This document shows positions 6,576 through 13,673 of a DNA stretch of 37,167 nucleotides, piece after piece; position 1 is the first letter of the stretch, and each line of letters begins with the position of its first letter. Position numbers and translations under genes: made by a program. Source of the DNA: a virus; IMG/VR virus record IMGVR_UViG_3300038701_003633, positions 1 through 37,167 of that record. One strand, written 5' to 3'. The notes below the pieces were generated by a model. It did not search any database. It was given only the letters and a program-made list of their open reading frames with translations, and was not told where the DNA came from.

Positions 6576-6820
6576 CCCCCGCCCCCGCTCAGATAATGCG
6601 AGACAGACGGGCCGGGCGCGGCGATAAAGGCTGACATCACCACAGCGGCAATGACCAGCCAGACAGAAGCGAAGAACAGGCCATGGCCATAGTTTCGCCA
6701 ACGCTTACGGACGTCCGATGCGTGGTGCAGATTGCGCGCCCGCGTCAGCCACAGCGCGCCCCACCCCGCCCAGGACAAGGCCAGCACCATCAGCAGGCAG
6801 AAGATCAAGATGTCTTTCAT
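6572..6820 (-). CDS. Small membrane protein, two transmembrane segments
   Basis: The 82-residue protein starts MKDILIFCLLMVLALSWAGW with one hydrophobic helix (about 3-25), a short basic loop with HHASDVRKRW, and a second helix (about 47-70, LFFASVWLVIAAVVMSAF), then a Gly-rich end. GGAGG stands ten bases upstream of the chosen ATG at 6820. It sits in the early leftward operon rather than in the lysis cassette, so superinfection exclusion or another membrane effect is as likely as a holin role. Confidence 0.7.
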   Translation of the reverse strand: MKDILIFCLLMVLALSWAGWGALWLTRARNLHHASDVRKRWRNYGHGLFFASVWLVIAAVVMSAFIAAPGPSVSHYLSGGGG

Positions 6821-6844
6821 GAAGACCTCCGGTCGCAAGAAAGA

Positions 6845-6931
6845 CGGTTCCGGCCCACTCCCCCTCCCAAGCCACCCACAAGCCTATGATGGCCGGGTGG
6901 TTGGGAGGGGGCGTGGGACGGAACAGATTTC
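6845..6931 (+). repeat. Palindromic interspersed element, copy 3
   Basis: This 87-bp copy differs from copy 2 at two positions (T for C near the apex, A for C in the trailer). It lies between genes, just upstream of the start of the membrane protein gene, so its hairpin would be in the untranslated part of the leftward mRNA. Confidence 0.9.
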
Positions 6932-6944
6932 AGATCAAAAGACG

Positions 6945-7208
6945 TCATTCCCGCCCTCCGAGCGCAAAGAAACTCTCGGCCAGCTGGACACGGTTCAGCG
7001 CCTTCAAATCAGCGCGGCTCTGGCGGTCCAGAATGAAGCCCCCCGCCCGGACAAAGACGGCCTGCTGGTGCAGAACCTTGTCCACGAGCGCGGCCTTGGG
7101 CTTCGACGCCATCAGCATCAGACGCGTCTGGCCATCGATGGAGCCGCGATAACCCATCTGGCCCCTCACCGTTTTCGGTTTTCGGCGCACGCCGTGCGTT
7201 GAAATCAT
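6945..7208 (-). CDS. Hypothetical protein
   Basis: The 87-residue product starts at an ATG overlapping the previous stop (ATGA); an internal Met at residue 18 (MGYRGSIDGQ) is an alternative start after a GAGGGG. It has mixed beta/helical character (TRLMLMASKPKAALVDKVL, then QQAVFVRAGGFILDR) with no cysteine and no membrane segment. No family recognised. Confidence 0.55.
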   Translation of the reverse strand: MISTHGVRRKPKTVRGQMGYRGSIDGQTRLMLMASKPKAALVDKVLHQQAVFVRAGGFILDRQSRADLKALNRVQLAESFFALGGRE

Positions 7209-7543
7209 GACGCGCCGCCATGCGTGGCGGCCCAGGCCATGCGCCGGGCGCGGTTCCGGCCGAAACCCGCCGCGATATAGCCATCACGAATTTCGCGGGT
7301 CTCGTGCTGCCGGGCGCGGCGCAACGCCGCCTTGCCGCCCGGCTTCTCCCGCATCCAGTCGCGAAAACGGATGGAAAGCTCCGAGCGCGAGTGCATGGCC
7401 GAACCTGCCATCCGCTTCGGCGTACGCCGCCGCTTGCGCTTGGCCGGCACCGGCTCGGCAATCACCGACGGATTACCCGCCGTCGCGAACGACATCATCG
7501 CGGCCGCAGCCAGCACGGCCGACATCGGATTGATCATGCGCAT
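7205..7543 (-). CDS. Hypothetical basic protein with hydrophobic N-terminus
   Basis: Residues 1-23 form a possible signal peptide or membrane anchor (MSAVLAAAAMMSFATAG), then a very basic stretch (AKRKRRRTPKRM) and helices rich in Arg. If the signal is cleaved near ATA-G the mature protein would be a small cationic periplasmic protein; equally it may be a cytoplasmic nucleic-acid binder. It begins one base after the upstream stop and overlaps the next gene by ATGA. Confidence 0.6.
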   Translation of the reverse strand: MRMINPMSAVLAAAAMMSFATAGNPSVIAEPVPAKRKRRRTPKRMAGSAMHSRSELSIRFRDWMREKPGGKAALRRARQHETREIRDGYIAAGFGRNRARRMAWAATHGGAS

Positions 7544-7544
7544 C

Positions 7545-8036
7545 TCAACTCTCCCCTTTCAGGTGTGAAAACTTGTCCAGCAGCCATTGCTCGGCGCTGT
7601 TCAGGGCGCGCACCGCCTCGCGGATCTCGGCGAGGAGGGCGGGCGCTTCGGTGTGGTCAATGCGGCCATCGGCCAGGGCGGTGGCGCCGGCCGCAATCAT
7701 CTCGGCGGCCTCGCGCATGGCGGTGTGGATCTCGCCCGTCCCCGGCAGGGTCTCGGGCAGCGGCACCAGCTGGTATCCGGCGGAGCGCGCCAGCTGCGCC
7801 GTGACCAGCGGAAAGGCGGCGTCCATCTCGGCGTCCACGATCACATCGATCGGCGCGAAACTGTCATGGCCGGGGCGTTGATAATTGCGCAGCGTCTCGG
7901 CGCAGCCGCGCGTCTCCGGCGCCAGCGCTTCCGGCCCGCCGACCGAACGCAGCAGGCGGCCGGTCGCGGACTTCAGACTGGAATAGACGTGGGCGGGCTG
8001 CATCCGCCGCGGGGGGCTCTGCGCTACACCGGCCAT
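7545..8036 (-). CDS. Putative CII-like phage regulatory protein
   Basis: The start at 8036 (MAGVAQ) has GGGAGG eight bases upstream; an upstream ATG at 8069 is possible. The product has about 163 residues. Its N-terminal part (SLKSATGRLLRSVGGPEALA, then ETLRNYQRPGHDSF) fits the helix-turn-helix start of phage CII-like/CP76-type regulators, followed by PIDVIVDAEMDA and a C-terminal helical region (ALADGRIDHTEAPALLAEI). It is the gene after cro in the leftward operon, the place where such regulators are common. The family call is by eye and moderate. Confidence 0.5.
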   Translation of the reverse strand: MAGVAQSPPRRMQPAHVYSSLKSATGRLLRSVGGPEALAPETRGCAETLRNYQRPGHDSFAPIDVIVDAEMDAAFPLVTAQLARSAGYQLVPLPETLPGTGEIHTAMREAAEMIAAGATALADGRIDHTEAPALLAEIREAVRALNSAEQWLLDKFSHLKGES

Positions 8037-8098
8037 CTTTGGGGCCTCCCGCGCTTCGCCAAATGACATGGCGCAGCGTGCGGGGCACGCTGATGGTT

Positions 8099-8284
8099 AT
8101 GAATACGACTGATATCGCCCGCCTGGCCCGCAAGCTGGGCCTCCCCGCCAACCCGGACCGCGACCATCAGGTCGCGATCTGGATGGCATCCGAGCCCCCC
8201 TCTCCGGCCCGCAGCGGTGTGGAGCGCTGCAGGCCGGGGGCCACGTCCGCCGCGCCGGGAGCGCGCAGCAGAGGCAAGACATGA
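8099..8284 (+). CDS. Possible small plus-strand gene in the leftward operon
   Basis: The 61-residue frame begins MNTTDIARLARKLGLPANP and keeps high G+C at third codon positions for its first half, with an amphipathic N-terminus. It fills a 260-bp gap between the cro-like and CII-like genes where no convincing minus-strand frame exists. There is no clear Shine-Dalgarno and the second half is low complexity. It may be a real small protein, an antisense artefact, or a decayed gene. Confidence 0.3.
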   Translation: MNTTDIARLARKLGLPANPDRDHQVAIWMASEPPSPARSGVERCRPGATSAAPGARSRGKT

Positions 8285-8295
8285 GCGGGCGGCGG

Positions 8296-8538
8296 TCATC
8301 GCTCGCCCTCCGTATCGGAGACCTGCGCACCCTGCTCCGGCGCACCGGGCGGATCGAGTTGATCCAGCGCGCTCACCATTCTTTCGAAATTGCTCAGCGC
8401 CTGCGGACACCAGTCCGGCTTTTCCATTCGCACGGCAGTGGAATAGGAAACGCCCGCGCGGCGCGCCAGACGTTTCAGATTGCCGCGCCGCTTGGCGGCG
8501 TAGGCCCTGATCCGGTCGAGATTCGAAGCAACATTCAT
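8296..8538 (-). CDS. Cro-like DNA-binding protein
   Basis: This 80-residue protein has a helix-turn-helix at about residues 20-45 (NLKRLARRAGVSYSTAVRME) and a Pro/Gln-rich tail, typical of short Cro/Cl repressors. It is transcribed leftward, divergent from the CI-like repressor, from a promoter overlapped by the dyad at 8547-8566. The start MNVASN lies right behind that operator with no obvious Shine-Dalgarno; a start 13 codons upstream would lie inside the operator. It would act as the lytic-side switch protein and first gene of the leftward operon. A GANTC site overlaps its fifth to seventh codons. Confidence 0.75.
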   Translation of the reverse strand: MNVASNLDRIRAYAAKRRGNLKRLARRAGVSYSTAVRMEKPDWCPQALSNFERMVSALDQLDPPGAPEQGAQVSDTEGER

Positions 8539-8546
8539 GTGCCGCA

Positions 8547-8614
8547 GAAAACCATATTTGGTTTTCTTTGCAAGCACAAAATACCAAAGCCCGCACTTCT
8601 CCGGTTTTTATAAG
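8547..8614. promoter_or_regulatory. Divergent cro/CI control region with operators (OL-like)
   Basis: GAAAACC-N6-GGTTTTC (8547-8566) is a 7-bp inverted repeat. A further half site, TTTGGTATTTT read leftward, is at 8578-8588. The leftward promoter reads TTGTGC, 17 bp, TATGGT, with the -10 inside the dyad. The rightward repressor gene has TATAAG at 8609-8614 only about ten bases before its ATG, suggesting a leaderless or nearly leaderless mRNA. The core TTTGGTTTT recurs at the rightward promoter near 10440 and 10470. Confidence 0.7.
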
Positions 8615-8624
8615 GGTTTAAGCT

Positions 8625-9329
8625 ATGTGCATGGCCGCCTCGATTCCGTCCCGCCGCGCAGGCACCCTGCGCCAATCGCTTGAAAAGCTCGGCATCCGGC
8701 CGAAGCAGGCGGCGGCATTAGCCGGCGTACCCTATTCGACGATTATGAATTTCCTGAATGGCAACTCGCAATCCATGCGCGGCGAGACCGAGGCGAAACT
8801 GGCGAGGGCCCTCGGACGATCCGTGTCCGAACTATTTGAGGACGAGCCTGCCATCGGCTCGCCACAATCCATGGCTGAAATGCCCGAGACGAAAATCGTG
8901 GGGACGGTTGAGGCAGGGGCGTGGAGAGAAGCGGTGTCTCTGGACGAGGATCTGGGTCTTATCAAATTCATCCCCCACCCGGCCTTCCGCGCCGACGTTC
9001 AGTTCGCCATGCGGATCTCCGGACCCAGCTGTAATCGTGTGGTCCAGGATGGCGGCCTAGCCATCGTCGTGCCCTACGACCAGATCCCCGGCGGCGTGGA
9101 CGCCCTGGCCATGCGCACAGACCCGCCCCTGGTCGTGTTCGAGCGGCAGCGAGGCAGCGCTTATGAATACACCATCAAGGCCCTGCACCGGAACGGCACC
9201 GGCTTCGAGCTCCACCCCGTTTCCGACCACAAGGACCATCAGGCCATCATCCCGCTCAACGAAAAGGGCGACACGGACGAGGTCCGCATCGCCTTTGTTG
9301 TGGTCCAGGTGATCAATTCGGTCTTCTAG
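8625..9329 (+). CDS. CI-like repressor with LexA/S24 peptidase domain
   Basis: The 234-residue product has an N-terminal HTH at about residues 24-50 (RPKQAAALAGVPYSTIMNFL) and a C-terminal S24 (LexA/CI) domain. The autocleavage site is probably Ala97-Gly98 (EAGAW). The catalytic Ser is probably Ser135 in ISGPSCNRVVQDGG, which replaces the usual GDSM by GPSC, and the Lys is Lys185 in YTIKALHRNG. Both catalytic residues are kept, so RecA-stimulated self-cleavage on DNA damage is expected. It would hold the prophage silent by binding the TTTGGTTTT operators on both sides (8547-8588 and 10438-10479). An alternative ATG lies two codons downstream. Its stop overlaps the convergent membrane protein gene by four bases. 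Confidence 0.85.
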   Translation: MCMAASIPSRRAGTLRQSLEKLGIRPKQAAALAGVPYSTIMNFLNGNSQSMRGETEAKLARALGRSVSELFEDEPAIGSPQSMAEMPETKIVGTVEAGAWREAVSLDEDLGLIKFIPHPAFRADVQFAMRISGPSCNRVVQDGGLAIVVPYDQIPGGVDALAMRTDPPLVVFERQRGSAYEYTIKALHRNGTGFELHPVSDHKDHQAIIPLNEKGDTDEVRIAFVVVQVINSVF

Positions 9330-9643
9330 CCCCGGCGGTGTATGGCGCTGACCAGAGCGGACTGCAGCTCGCCGATCGCAATCATGATCGCCCCGGTTAT
9401 CTGCGTGGCCCCGCCGGCAACGACCAGCATGTCTTTGATATTCAGAAGCCCTATATTGTAGGTACTTCCAATGCGGCTGGAATAGGTGCTGTAATTGCTG
9501 ACCGTTCCTTCCATCAGGAATCCGGCCAGGATCAGGCCGGCGCCAATCAGCAGAATGAGCCAGCCAACCATCTTGTATGCACCACCCGGAACCTCTTCCG
9601 GCACCGGCGTGGTCTGGTCAGGCGTCTGATTATCTTCCGTCAT
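9326..9643 (-). CDS. Membrane protein in the lysogeny region (probable moron)
   Basis: The start MTEDNQ has GAGGAGG nine bases upstream. The 105-residue protein has an acidic, Pro-rich N-terminus (about 20 residues), a helix MVGWLILLIGAGLILAGFLM, a Ser/Tyr-rich periplasmic loop (NYSTYSSRIGSTYN) and a second helix (MLVVAGGATQITGAIMIAI). It is convergent with the repressor and divergent from the VasI-like gene, so both cargo genes can be transcribed from 9644-9756 while the repressor is on. Superinfection exclusion or host modification are reasonable guesses; nothing in the sequence proves either. Confidence 0.65.
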   Translation of the reverse strand: MTEDNQTPDQTTPVPEEVPGGAYKMVGWLILLIGAGLILAGFLMEGTVSNYSTYSSRIGSTYNIGLLNIKDMLVVAGGATQITGAIMIAIGELQSALVSAIHRRG

Positions 9644-9756
9644 AGCAGGCCTCCTCTGGACCCTTTCTACCGCGACCACACCCTCCGGTTAAGTCTTTTC
9701 TTGCTCTCGCCCCGGGCGCGTGAAAAAATACTATCCGTCAACCGGGAGCGACCATC

Positions 9757-10350
9757 ATGAAAGGCTGTCTTTGGGCATTCGCAATTGTGTTCGTTATTGT
9801 GGCTATCGCCTTGATCTCCGCCGACTCCGGCAACTCGCCCTCGCGAAACTCCTCCGCCGCTCCTCGCCCGGTCTCACCGGCCGTCGCGGCACGGCGTGAT
9901 GCTGAGGCAGGCTTGCGCTGGACCTCCCGTCAAAGCACCAGCCGGATCGACGACAGTCCAAGCGTCTATCTCCAATTACGCGCTGTAGAGCTCGCCACAA
10001 ACGAATATGGCCGACGCGTCCAGCCTGTGTTGCATATCAGGTGCTATGAAAACACAACAACGCTTTATATCGATGTGCCGGACACGTTTCTTGACACCGA
10101 ATCCGTCCGTGTGACCTATCGTCTCGACGACCAGCCGGCGCGTCAGGCCGATTGGCGGGTTTCAACAGATTACGGCTCGATGGGGCTCTGGCGCGGCAAT
10201 CAGTCTATTCCGCTCATTCGGCAACTGGCAGGCGCAGACCTGCTAACCGTTCGCTTCACGCCTTACGGCAATGTGCCGTTCCAGACGACATTCATGGTCG
10301 AAGGGCTCGATGAAGAGCTGCCGCCCCTCAGGGAGGCCTGCAACTGGTAA
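9757..10350 (+). CDS. VasI/TagO-like envelope protein (T6SS-associated family), lysogenic cargo
   Basis: This 197-residue protein has a hydrophobic N-terminal anchor or signal (residues 4-22) and a soluble domain from about 50 on. SRIDDSPSVYLQL, PVLHIRCYENTTTLYI, VRVTYRLDDQPA, WRVSTD, TVRFTPYGNVPF and the closing LREACNW follow the pattern I know from the VasI/TagO family of type VI secretion-associated proteins, including two Cys likely to form a disulphide in the periplasm. Its G+C is lower than the surroundings (27 of 60 in 10021-10080). It has its own upstream region and a strong terminator, so it is an independent unit, typical of a moron expressed in the lysogen. No other T6SS gene is present. 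A role in envelope modification is inference. Confidence 0.6.
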   Translation: MKGCLWAFAIVFVIVAIALISADSGNSPSRNSSAAPRPVSPAVAARRDAEAGLRWTSRQSTSRIDDSPSVYLQLRAVELATNEYGRRVQPVLHIRCYENTTTLYIDVPDTFLDTESVRVTYRLDDQPARQADWRVSTDYGSMGLWRGNQSIPLIRQLAGADLLTVRFTPYGNVPFQTTFMVEGLDEELPPLREACNW

Positions 10351-10385
10351 CCCGCTTTTGTCACCTCCCTCTCCACACCTGAATC

Positions 10386-10410
10386 AGCCCCGCTCCGGCG
10401 GGGCTTTTTT
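10386..10410 (+). terminator. Strong Rho-independent terminator
   Basis: Perfect 8-bp stem AGCCCCGC / GCGGGGCT with a TCCG loop, followed by TTTTTT. It ends the VasI-like gene and insulates the rightward operon promoter from lysogenic transcription. Confidence 0.95.
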
Positions 10411-10437
10411 GTGCCCCACTGAATATCACTTGCTTCA

Positions 10438-10493
10438 TTTTTGGTTTTTTTATTGACGTAATACCGTTTTTGGTTTTTTGATGCTCCCGAATC
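10438..10493 (+). promoter_or_regulatory. Rightward early promoter flanked by two operator repeats (PR-like)
   Basis: The direct repeat TTTTTGGTTTTTT occurs at 10438-10450 and 10467-10479. Between and over them lies a promoter: TTGACG (10453-10458) and TTTGAT (10477-10482), spacer 18. The repeat core matches the dyad arm at the cro/CI region 1.9 kb away, so the same repressor should bind both. A GANTC site (10489-10493) lies at the expected transcription start. GGGAGA precedes the first ATG at 10513. Confidence 0.7.
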
Positions 10494-10512
10494 CAGCACG
10501 GGAGATACCGTC

Positions 10513-10926
10513 ATGACCGCCGAAATTGTCCACCTTGCAGATTACCGGCCCTGCCAGATCCACGCCATCCCGCTTTCCCCCGAACCGACACCACCGGCGG
10601 CGGCAGCGCGGCCTTCCCCTCCGCCGGAAACCGTCAACGCGGTCGCGGGCGGCGACGTTGATGGCTGGGGGCTGCCAGAGCATGCGGTCTTTGACCGCGC
10701 TACCGGCGCCGAGCCCCGCCTGCTGACGGTCGGCGACCGGGTGGTCTTTGATCGCGGCCGCAGCCAGATCACCGAGGGCGTGATTATCCATCTCAATCCG
10801 GAGCGCGCCATTGTCTCGGTCCGCATGACGGACGGCCGCGATCGCGGCCATGTCGTGGCGCGCGCCTGTCACGAGGTCCACCTGCTCGATACCGGCACCG
10901 CCACCCGCGTGAGGACGGGCTCATGA
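10513..10926 (+). CDS. Hypothetical protein, first gene of the rightward operon
   Basis: The 137-residue product has a Pro/Ala-rich region (residues 22-45) and a C-terminal beta-rich part with LLTVGDRVVFDRGRSQITEGVIIHL and ERAIVSVRM, reminiscent of a small SH3-like or KOW-like barrel; that is a structural guess. It overlaps the ParB-like gene by ATGA. Being first behind the repressor-controlled promoter, it is expressed earliest on the rightward side. Confidence 0.7.
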   Translation: MTAEIVHLADYRPCQIHAIPLSPEPTPPAAAARPSPPPETVNAVAGGDVDGWGLPEHAVFDRATGAEPRLLTVGDRVVFDRGRSQITEGVIIHLNPERAIVSVRMTDGRDRGHVVARACHEVHLLDTGTATRVRTGS

Positions 10927-12707
10927 ATATCTCACAGACCGAAACCCTGCTGCTGGCCGAGATCGGCCGGCGCGAGATCGAGGGCCTGCCCCTCGCCGTC
11001 ACGGAGATTGCCGAGGCGCTCGGCATCGGCCAGCCCTCCGCGTCGAAATTCGCCAAGCGCATGGCGGAAAAGGACGGCTGGATTACGCGCGCCCCACTCG
11101 CCCTCACCCCGGCAGGCAAGGCGGTGATGGCCACCGCCCCCGCCGTGCTGATCCCGCACGACCGCATCGCGCCCGGCGCCAATCCGCGCCACATGGATCT
11201 GCGCGAAGGCGGAGAGGACATCGCCGCCCTGCGCGATCTGGCCGAGAGCATCGCCGATAAGGGTCAGCTGCAGCCGATACTGGTGCGGCCTGTCGCCAAT
11301 GGCGGTTATGACATTGTCGGCGGCGAGCGCCGCTGGCGCGCCACGGCGCTGCTGATCACCGAAGGCCGCCTGCCCGAAGAGCACCCGGTGGCGGCCACGG
11401 TCCGGCCGCTCAGCGATGAAGACGCCATGGTAGCTGCGCTCGCCGAGAATATGGCGCGCCGCGACATGAATCCGATGGACGAGGCCGAGGGCCTGTTCAG
11501 CGTCTATGGACCCCGTGTGGATGCCGCGCCGGAGGGTGAACGCCGCAAGGCCCAGGCCGAGACTGTCGCACTTCTGGCGAAAGCCACCGGCCAGAGCGAT
11601 CGCTATATCCAGGCGCGGATCCGGCTGGCGCGGGATCTGCCGCAATCGGTCCGGACCATGGTGCGGCTCGGCGAGCTCGGCGTGACCTTCGCCAACGAGC
11701 TGGTCAGCTGGCCGCAAGTCGAACAGGAACAGGCGGCGGGCCGGATCGCGGCCCGGGCCCCCGGCTGGACCAGTGTGGAGGAGATCCGGGCGCAGCGTAA
11801 GGGCGCAGACGCGCCGCCTCCGACACCGGTTCCAGCCATGCCCCCGGAAGCGATCCGCGCGGCAGAGGCCGTGGCGCTGGCCGAAGCCTCCGGCAAGACC
11901 CGCGACCCCGCCATCCCCGCCATGGCCACAGAAATCCCGGAGTCAGAGCCGAACAGGCACGGCGTCTATGAGCCGACCGTCACCTACACGGTGGTCGAGA
12001 GCAAATCGCCGCGGGTCTCCGCCGCCATTCGCATGGCACGGTGTGAGGACGGTCTGATCCGCTTCAGCTTCGACATCCAGAACGCGACGCGCGGGCATTC
12101 CGGCCCGATCACCATCGGGCGCGACCTCGCCTTTCCCGGAATCCGCAACGCGCACTTCGCGGCGCTGCGCGCCTTGCGCGACAGATTCGCGAAGATCGAG
12201 GGCGGCTCCGATGCCGAAGCCAGAGGAGCCGAGCTGGCAATGGCCATGATCGGCCGCTTTGCCGCCGCCTGGGAGATTGATCTGGACGGCGGGGAAGACC
12301 TGGACGCCGGAGAATTCAGCGCACGCGGTGCGGTGATTGATGAAAACCCGGAGCCCGCTTCCGGACCAACCACCGACAAGGACACTGCCCGGGTGGTTGG
12401 GCCCGAGTGCGATTTTGTGGCGGGGGACGGCACAGACTGCCGTCCCGATTCCGGGACGGCCGCACCTTCCCCTTCAGGAGACACGTGGCCGAGCGACCCC
12501 GAGGCCGCCACCGTCACCGACCGGCAGGTCCTTCACGATATTGGCCGCGCCCTGTCGATGGGGGCGATCCGCATCGTCATCGAGGCCGACCCTCTGGCCC
12601 GCTCCACCGCGGCCGAGCTGATGGCGCGCATCGCCGCCACGCAAGACGACGGCGCGGTGCAGATCAAGACCGGCGGCCAGCGCGCCATCGTGAGCGGGAG
12701 GCGGTGA
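10923..12707 (+). CDS. ParB-like nuclease-domain protein with N-terminal winged helix
   Basis: This 594-residue protein begins with a MarR-like winged helix (residues about 5-60, LLAEIGRREIEG ... QPSASKFAKRMAEKDGW). It is followed by a ParB N-terminal (ParB/Srx) domain at about 75-185: a PNPR-like GANPRH, LAESIADKGQLQPILVRP, the diagnostic VGGERRWRA and ENMARRDMNPMDEAEG. A ParB-type HTH region follows (about 200-270). The C-terminal 300 residues hold linkers and a helical domain, and are crossed at about 481-505 by a diverged palindromic repeat. Unlike plasmid ParB there is no ParA partner in the window, so replication, regulation or a phage ParB-type nuclease role is more likely than partition. 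Start and stop overlap both neighbours. Confidence 0.8.
   Translation: MNISQTETLLLAEIGRREIEGLPLAVTEIAEALGIGQPSASKFAKRMAEKDGWITRAPLALTPAGKAVMATAPAVLIPHDRIAPGANPRHMDLREGGEDIAALRDLAESIADKGQLQPILVRPVANGGYDIVGGERRWRATALLITEGRLPEEHPVAATVRPLSDEDAMVAALAENMARRDMNPMDEAEGLFSVYGPRVDAAPEGERRKAQAETVALLAKATGQSDRYIQARIRLARDLPQSVRTMVRLGELGVTFANELVSWPQVEQEQAAGRIAARAPGWTSVEEIRAQRKGADAPPPTPVPAMPPEAIRAAEAVALAEASGKTRDPAIPAMATEIPESEPNRHGVYEPTVTYTVVESKSPRVSAAIRMARCEDGLIRFSFDIQNATRGHSGPITIGRDLAFPGIRNAHFAALRALRDRFAKIEGGSDAEARGAELAMAMIGRFAAAWEIDLDGGEDLDAGEFSARGAVIDENPEPASGPTTDKDTARVVGPECDFVAGDGTDCRPDSGTAAPSPSGDTWPSDPEAATVTDRQVLHDIGRALSMGAIRIVIEADPLARSTAAELMARIAATQDDGAVQIKTGGQRAIVSGRR
12365..12437 (+). repeat. Palindromic interspersed element, copy 4 (diverged remnant)
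   Basis: An inner hairpin CCAACCACC ... GGGTGGTTGG (12366-12374 with 12391-12400) and the trailer GGGGGACGGCACAGA match the other copies, while the outer arms are eroded. Translated here it gives PTTDKDTA, close to QTTHKDTL encoded by copy 1. It lies inside the ParB-like gene. Confidence 0.5.
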
Positions 12708-12910
12708 TGGCCACCCTCACCCCACATCGCCGCCGGACCCGAGGTGATGTGCGCTTCCGGATCCGCGCGAGCTGGAACCGGGCCGTGTTTCGCACCGCCC
12801 GGTGGGCGCTGCATCGCCTCACCGTGATCAGCCCGGCCGGCAAACGCTACGACCTTGACCACGTCCTGCACGAGCTGGACGCCCTCATCGACTTCTGGAG
12901 CCCCCGATGA
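12707..12910 (+). CDS. Small basic hypothetical protein
   Basis: The 67-residue product starts at an ATG sharing one base with the ParB-like stop (TGATG) and ends with an ATGA overlap. The N-terminal half is very basic (HRRRTRGDVRFRIRASWNR). The C-terminal half, RYDLDHVLHELDALIDFW, looks like an amphipathic helix. Nucleic-acid binding is possible from charge alone; no family recognised. Confidence 0.65.
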   Translation: MATLTPHRRRTRGDVRFRIRASWNRAVFRTARWALHRLTVISPAGKRYDLDHVLHELDALIDFWSPR

Positions 12911-13278
12911 CCATCGTCACGCCGGAACAAAAAGACGCGATGTGCGAGATGCGCGAGCGCGGCCTGTCAATCGAGACTATCGCCCGGGAGCTGGAATTGA
13001 AGGCGGCAACTGTGAACTGGCACTGCACGAAGCTGGCCGCAGATCCGCCCGCTGCAAAACCGCTGCCTGAAAAGATCGTCGGCCCCGTCACTATGAAGCG
13101 CGGCAATCACACGGTGCAGCGGTTCACGCCCGAGGACGACGCAAGAATTCTCGCATGGCGCGCCGAGGGCATACGCAACTGCGATATTGCCAGGAAGCTG
13201 GCGCGCCGGCCGCATTCGGTGGCCGGGCGATTGATCACGCTGGCCCGGCGCGAAGCGCACAACGAGGCCCGATCATGA
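12907..13278 (+). CDS. Small regulator with two HTH domains (GcrA/Myb-like)
   Basis: In this 123-residue protein, residues 4-45 form a helix-turn-helix (PEQKDAMCEMRERGLSIETI, then LELKAATVNWHC), and residues 73-115 form a second, Myb/SANT-like unit (RFTPEDDARILAWRAEGI, then IARKLARRPHSVAGRL). The second unit resembles the Myb-like HTHs in the two early-left proteins and the GcrA N-terminus, but the CRWP/Cys motif of GcrA is absent. It overlaps both neighbours by ATGA. It probably regulates transcription; the target is unknown. Confidence 0.65.
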   Translation: MTIVTPEQKDAMCEMRERGLSIETIARELELKAATVNWHCTKLAADPPAAKPLPEKIVGPVTMKRGNHTVQRFTPEDDARILAWRAEGIRNCDIARKLARRPHSVAGRLITLARREAHNEARS

Positions 13279-13673
13279 CCGGTCAGACCAACAAAGTATC
13301 CTTCATCGGCCAGCCGCAGCACGCCACGCTGATGCAGGCCGGAGCCCTGATCAAGCTGGCCTTCGGCCATCCGCCCTACCTTGTCGGCTCGGCCACACAC
13401 CGCGCGGACTGGCGCGACATTGATATTCGGCTGATCCTGCCGGATGCCGAGTTTGATGGCCTGTTCGGTAAAGGCGCGAATGATGTGCTCAGCGCGCGCC
13501 TGTCACTGATCAATGCCGGGATCACCCGGCAACTGTCCTCGATGACCGGCGGCCTGCCGATCGACTTCCAGATCCAGCGCATGACCGAGGCGAACCAGCG
13601 CTATGACGGGCCGCGCGAGCCGCTTGGCATGTTCCAGCGCAGCCTGGCCTATATCGGAGGATCGGCGGCATGA
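13275..13673 (+). CDS. Minimal nucleotidyltransferase-fold protein
   Basis: The 132-residue protein starts at the ATGA overlap. It carries the nucleotidyltransferase superfamily signature: VGS at 37-39, then DIDI at 48-51 eight residues later, and a third candidate carboxylate at Asp97 in LPIDFQI. This is the hG[GS] ... Dh[DE]h ... h[DE]h pattern in a domain about the size of MNT-type proteins. Such enzymes transfer nucleotides to RNA, proteins or small molecules. No HEPN partner is visible next to it. Its place in an accessory early operon would fit host takeover or counter-defence, but that is inference. Confidence 0.6.
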   Translation: MTGQTNKVSFIGQPQHATLMQAGALIKLAFGHPPYLVGSATHRADWRDIDIRLILPDAEFDGLFGKGANDVLSARLSLINAGITRQLSSMTGGLPIDFQIQRMTEANQRYDGPREPLGMFQRSLAYIGGSAA

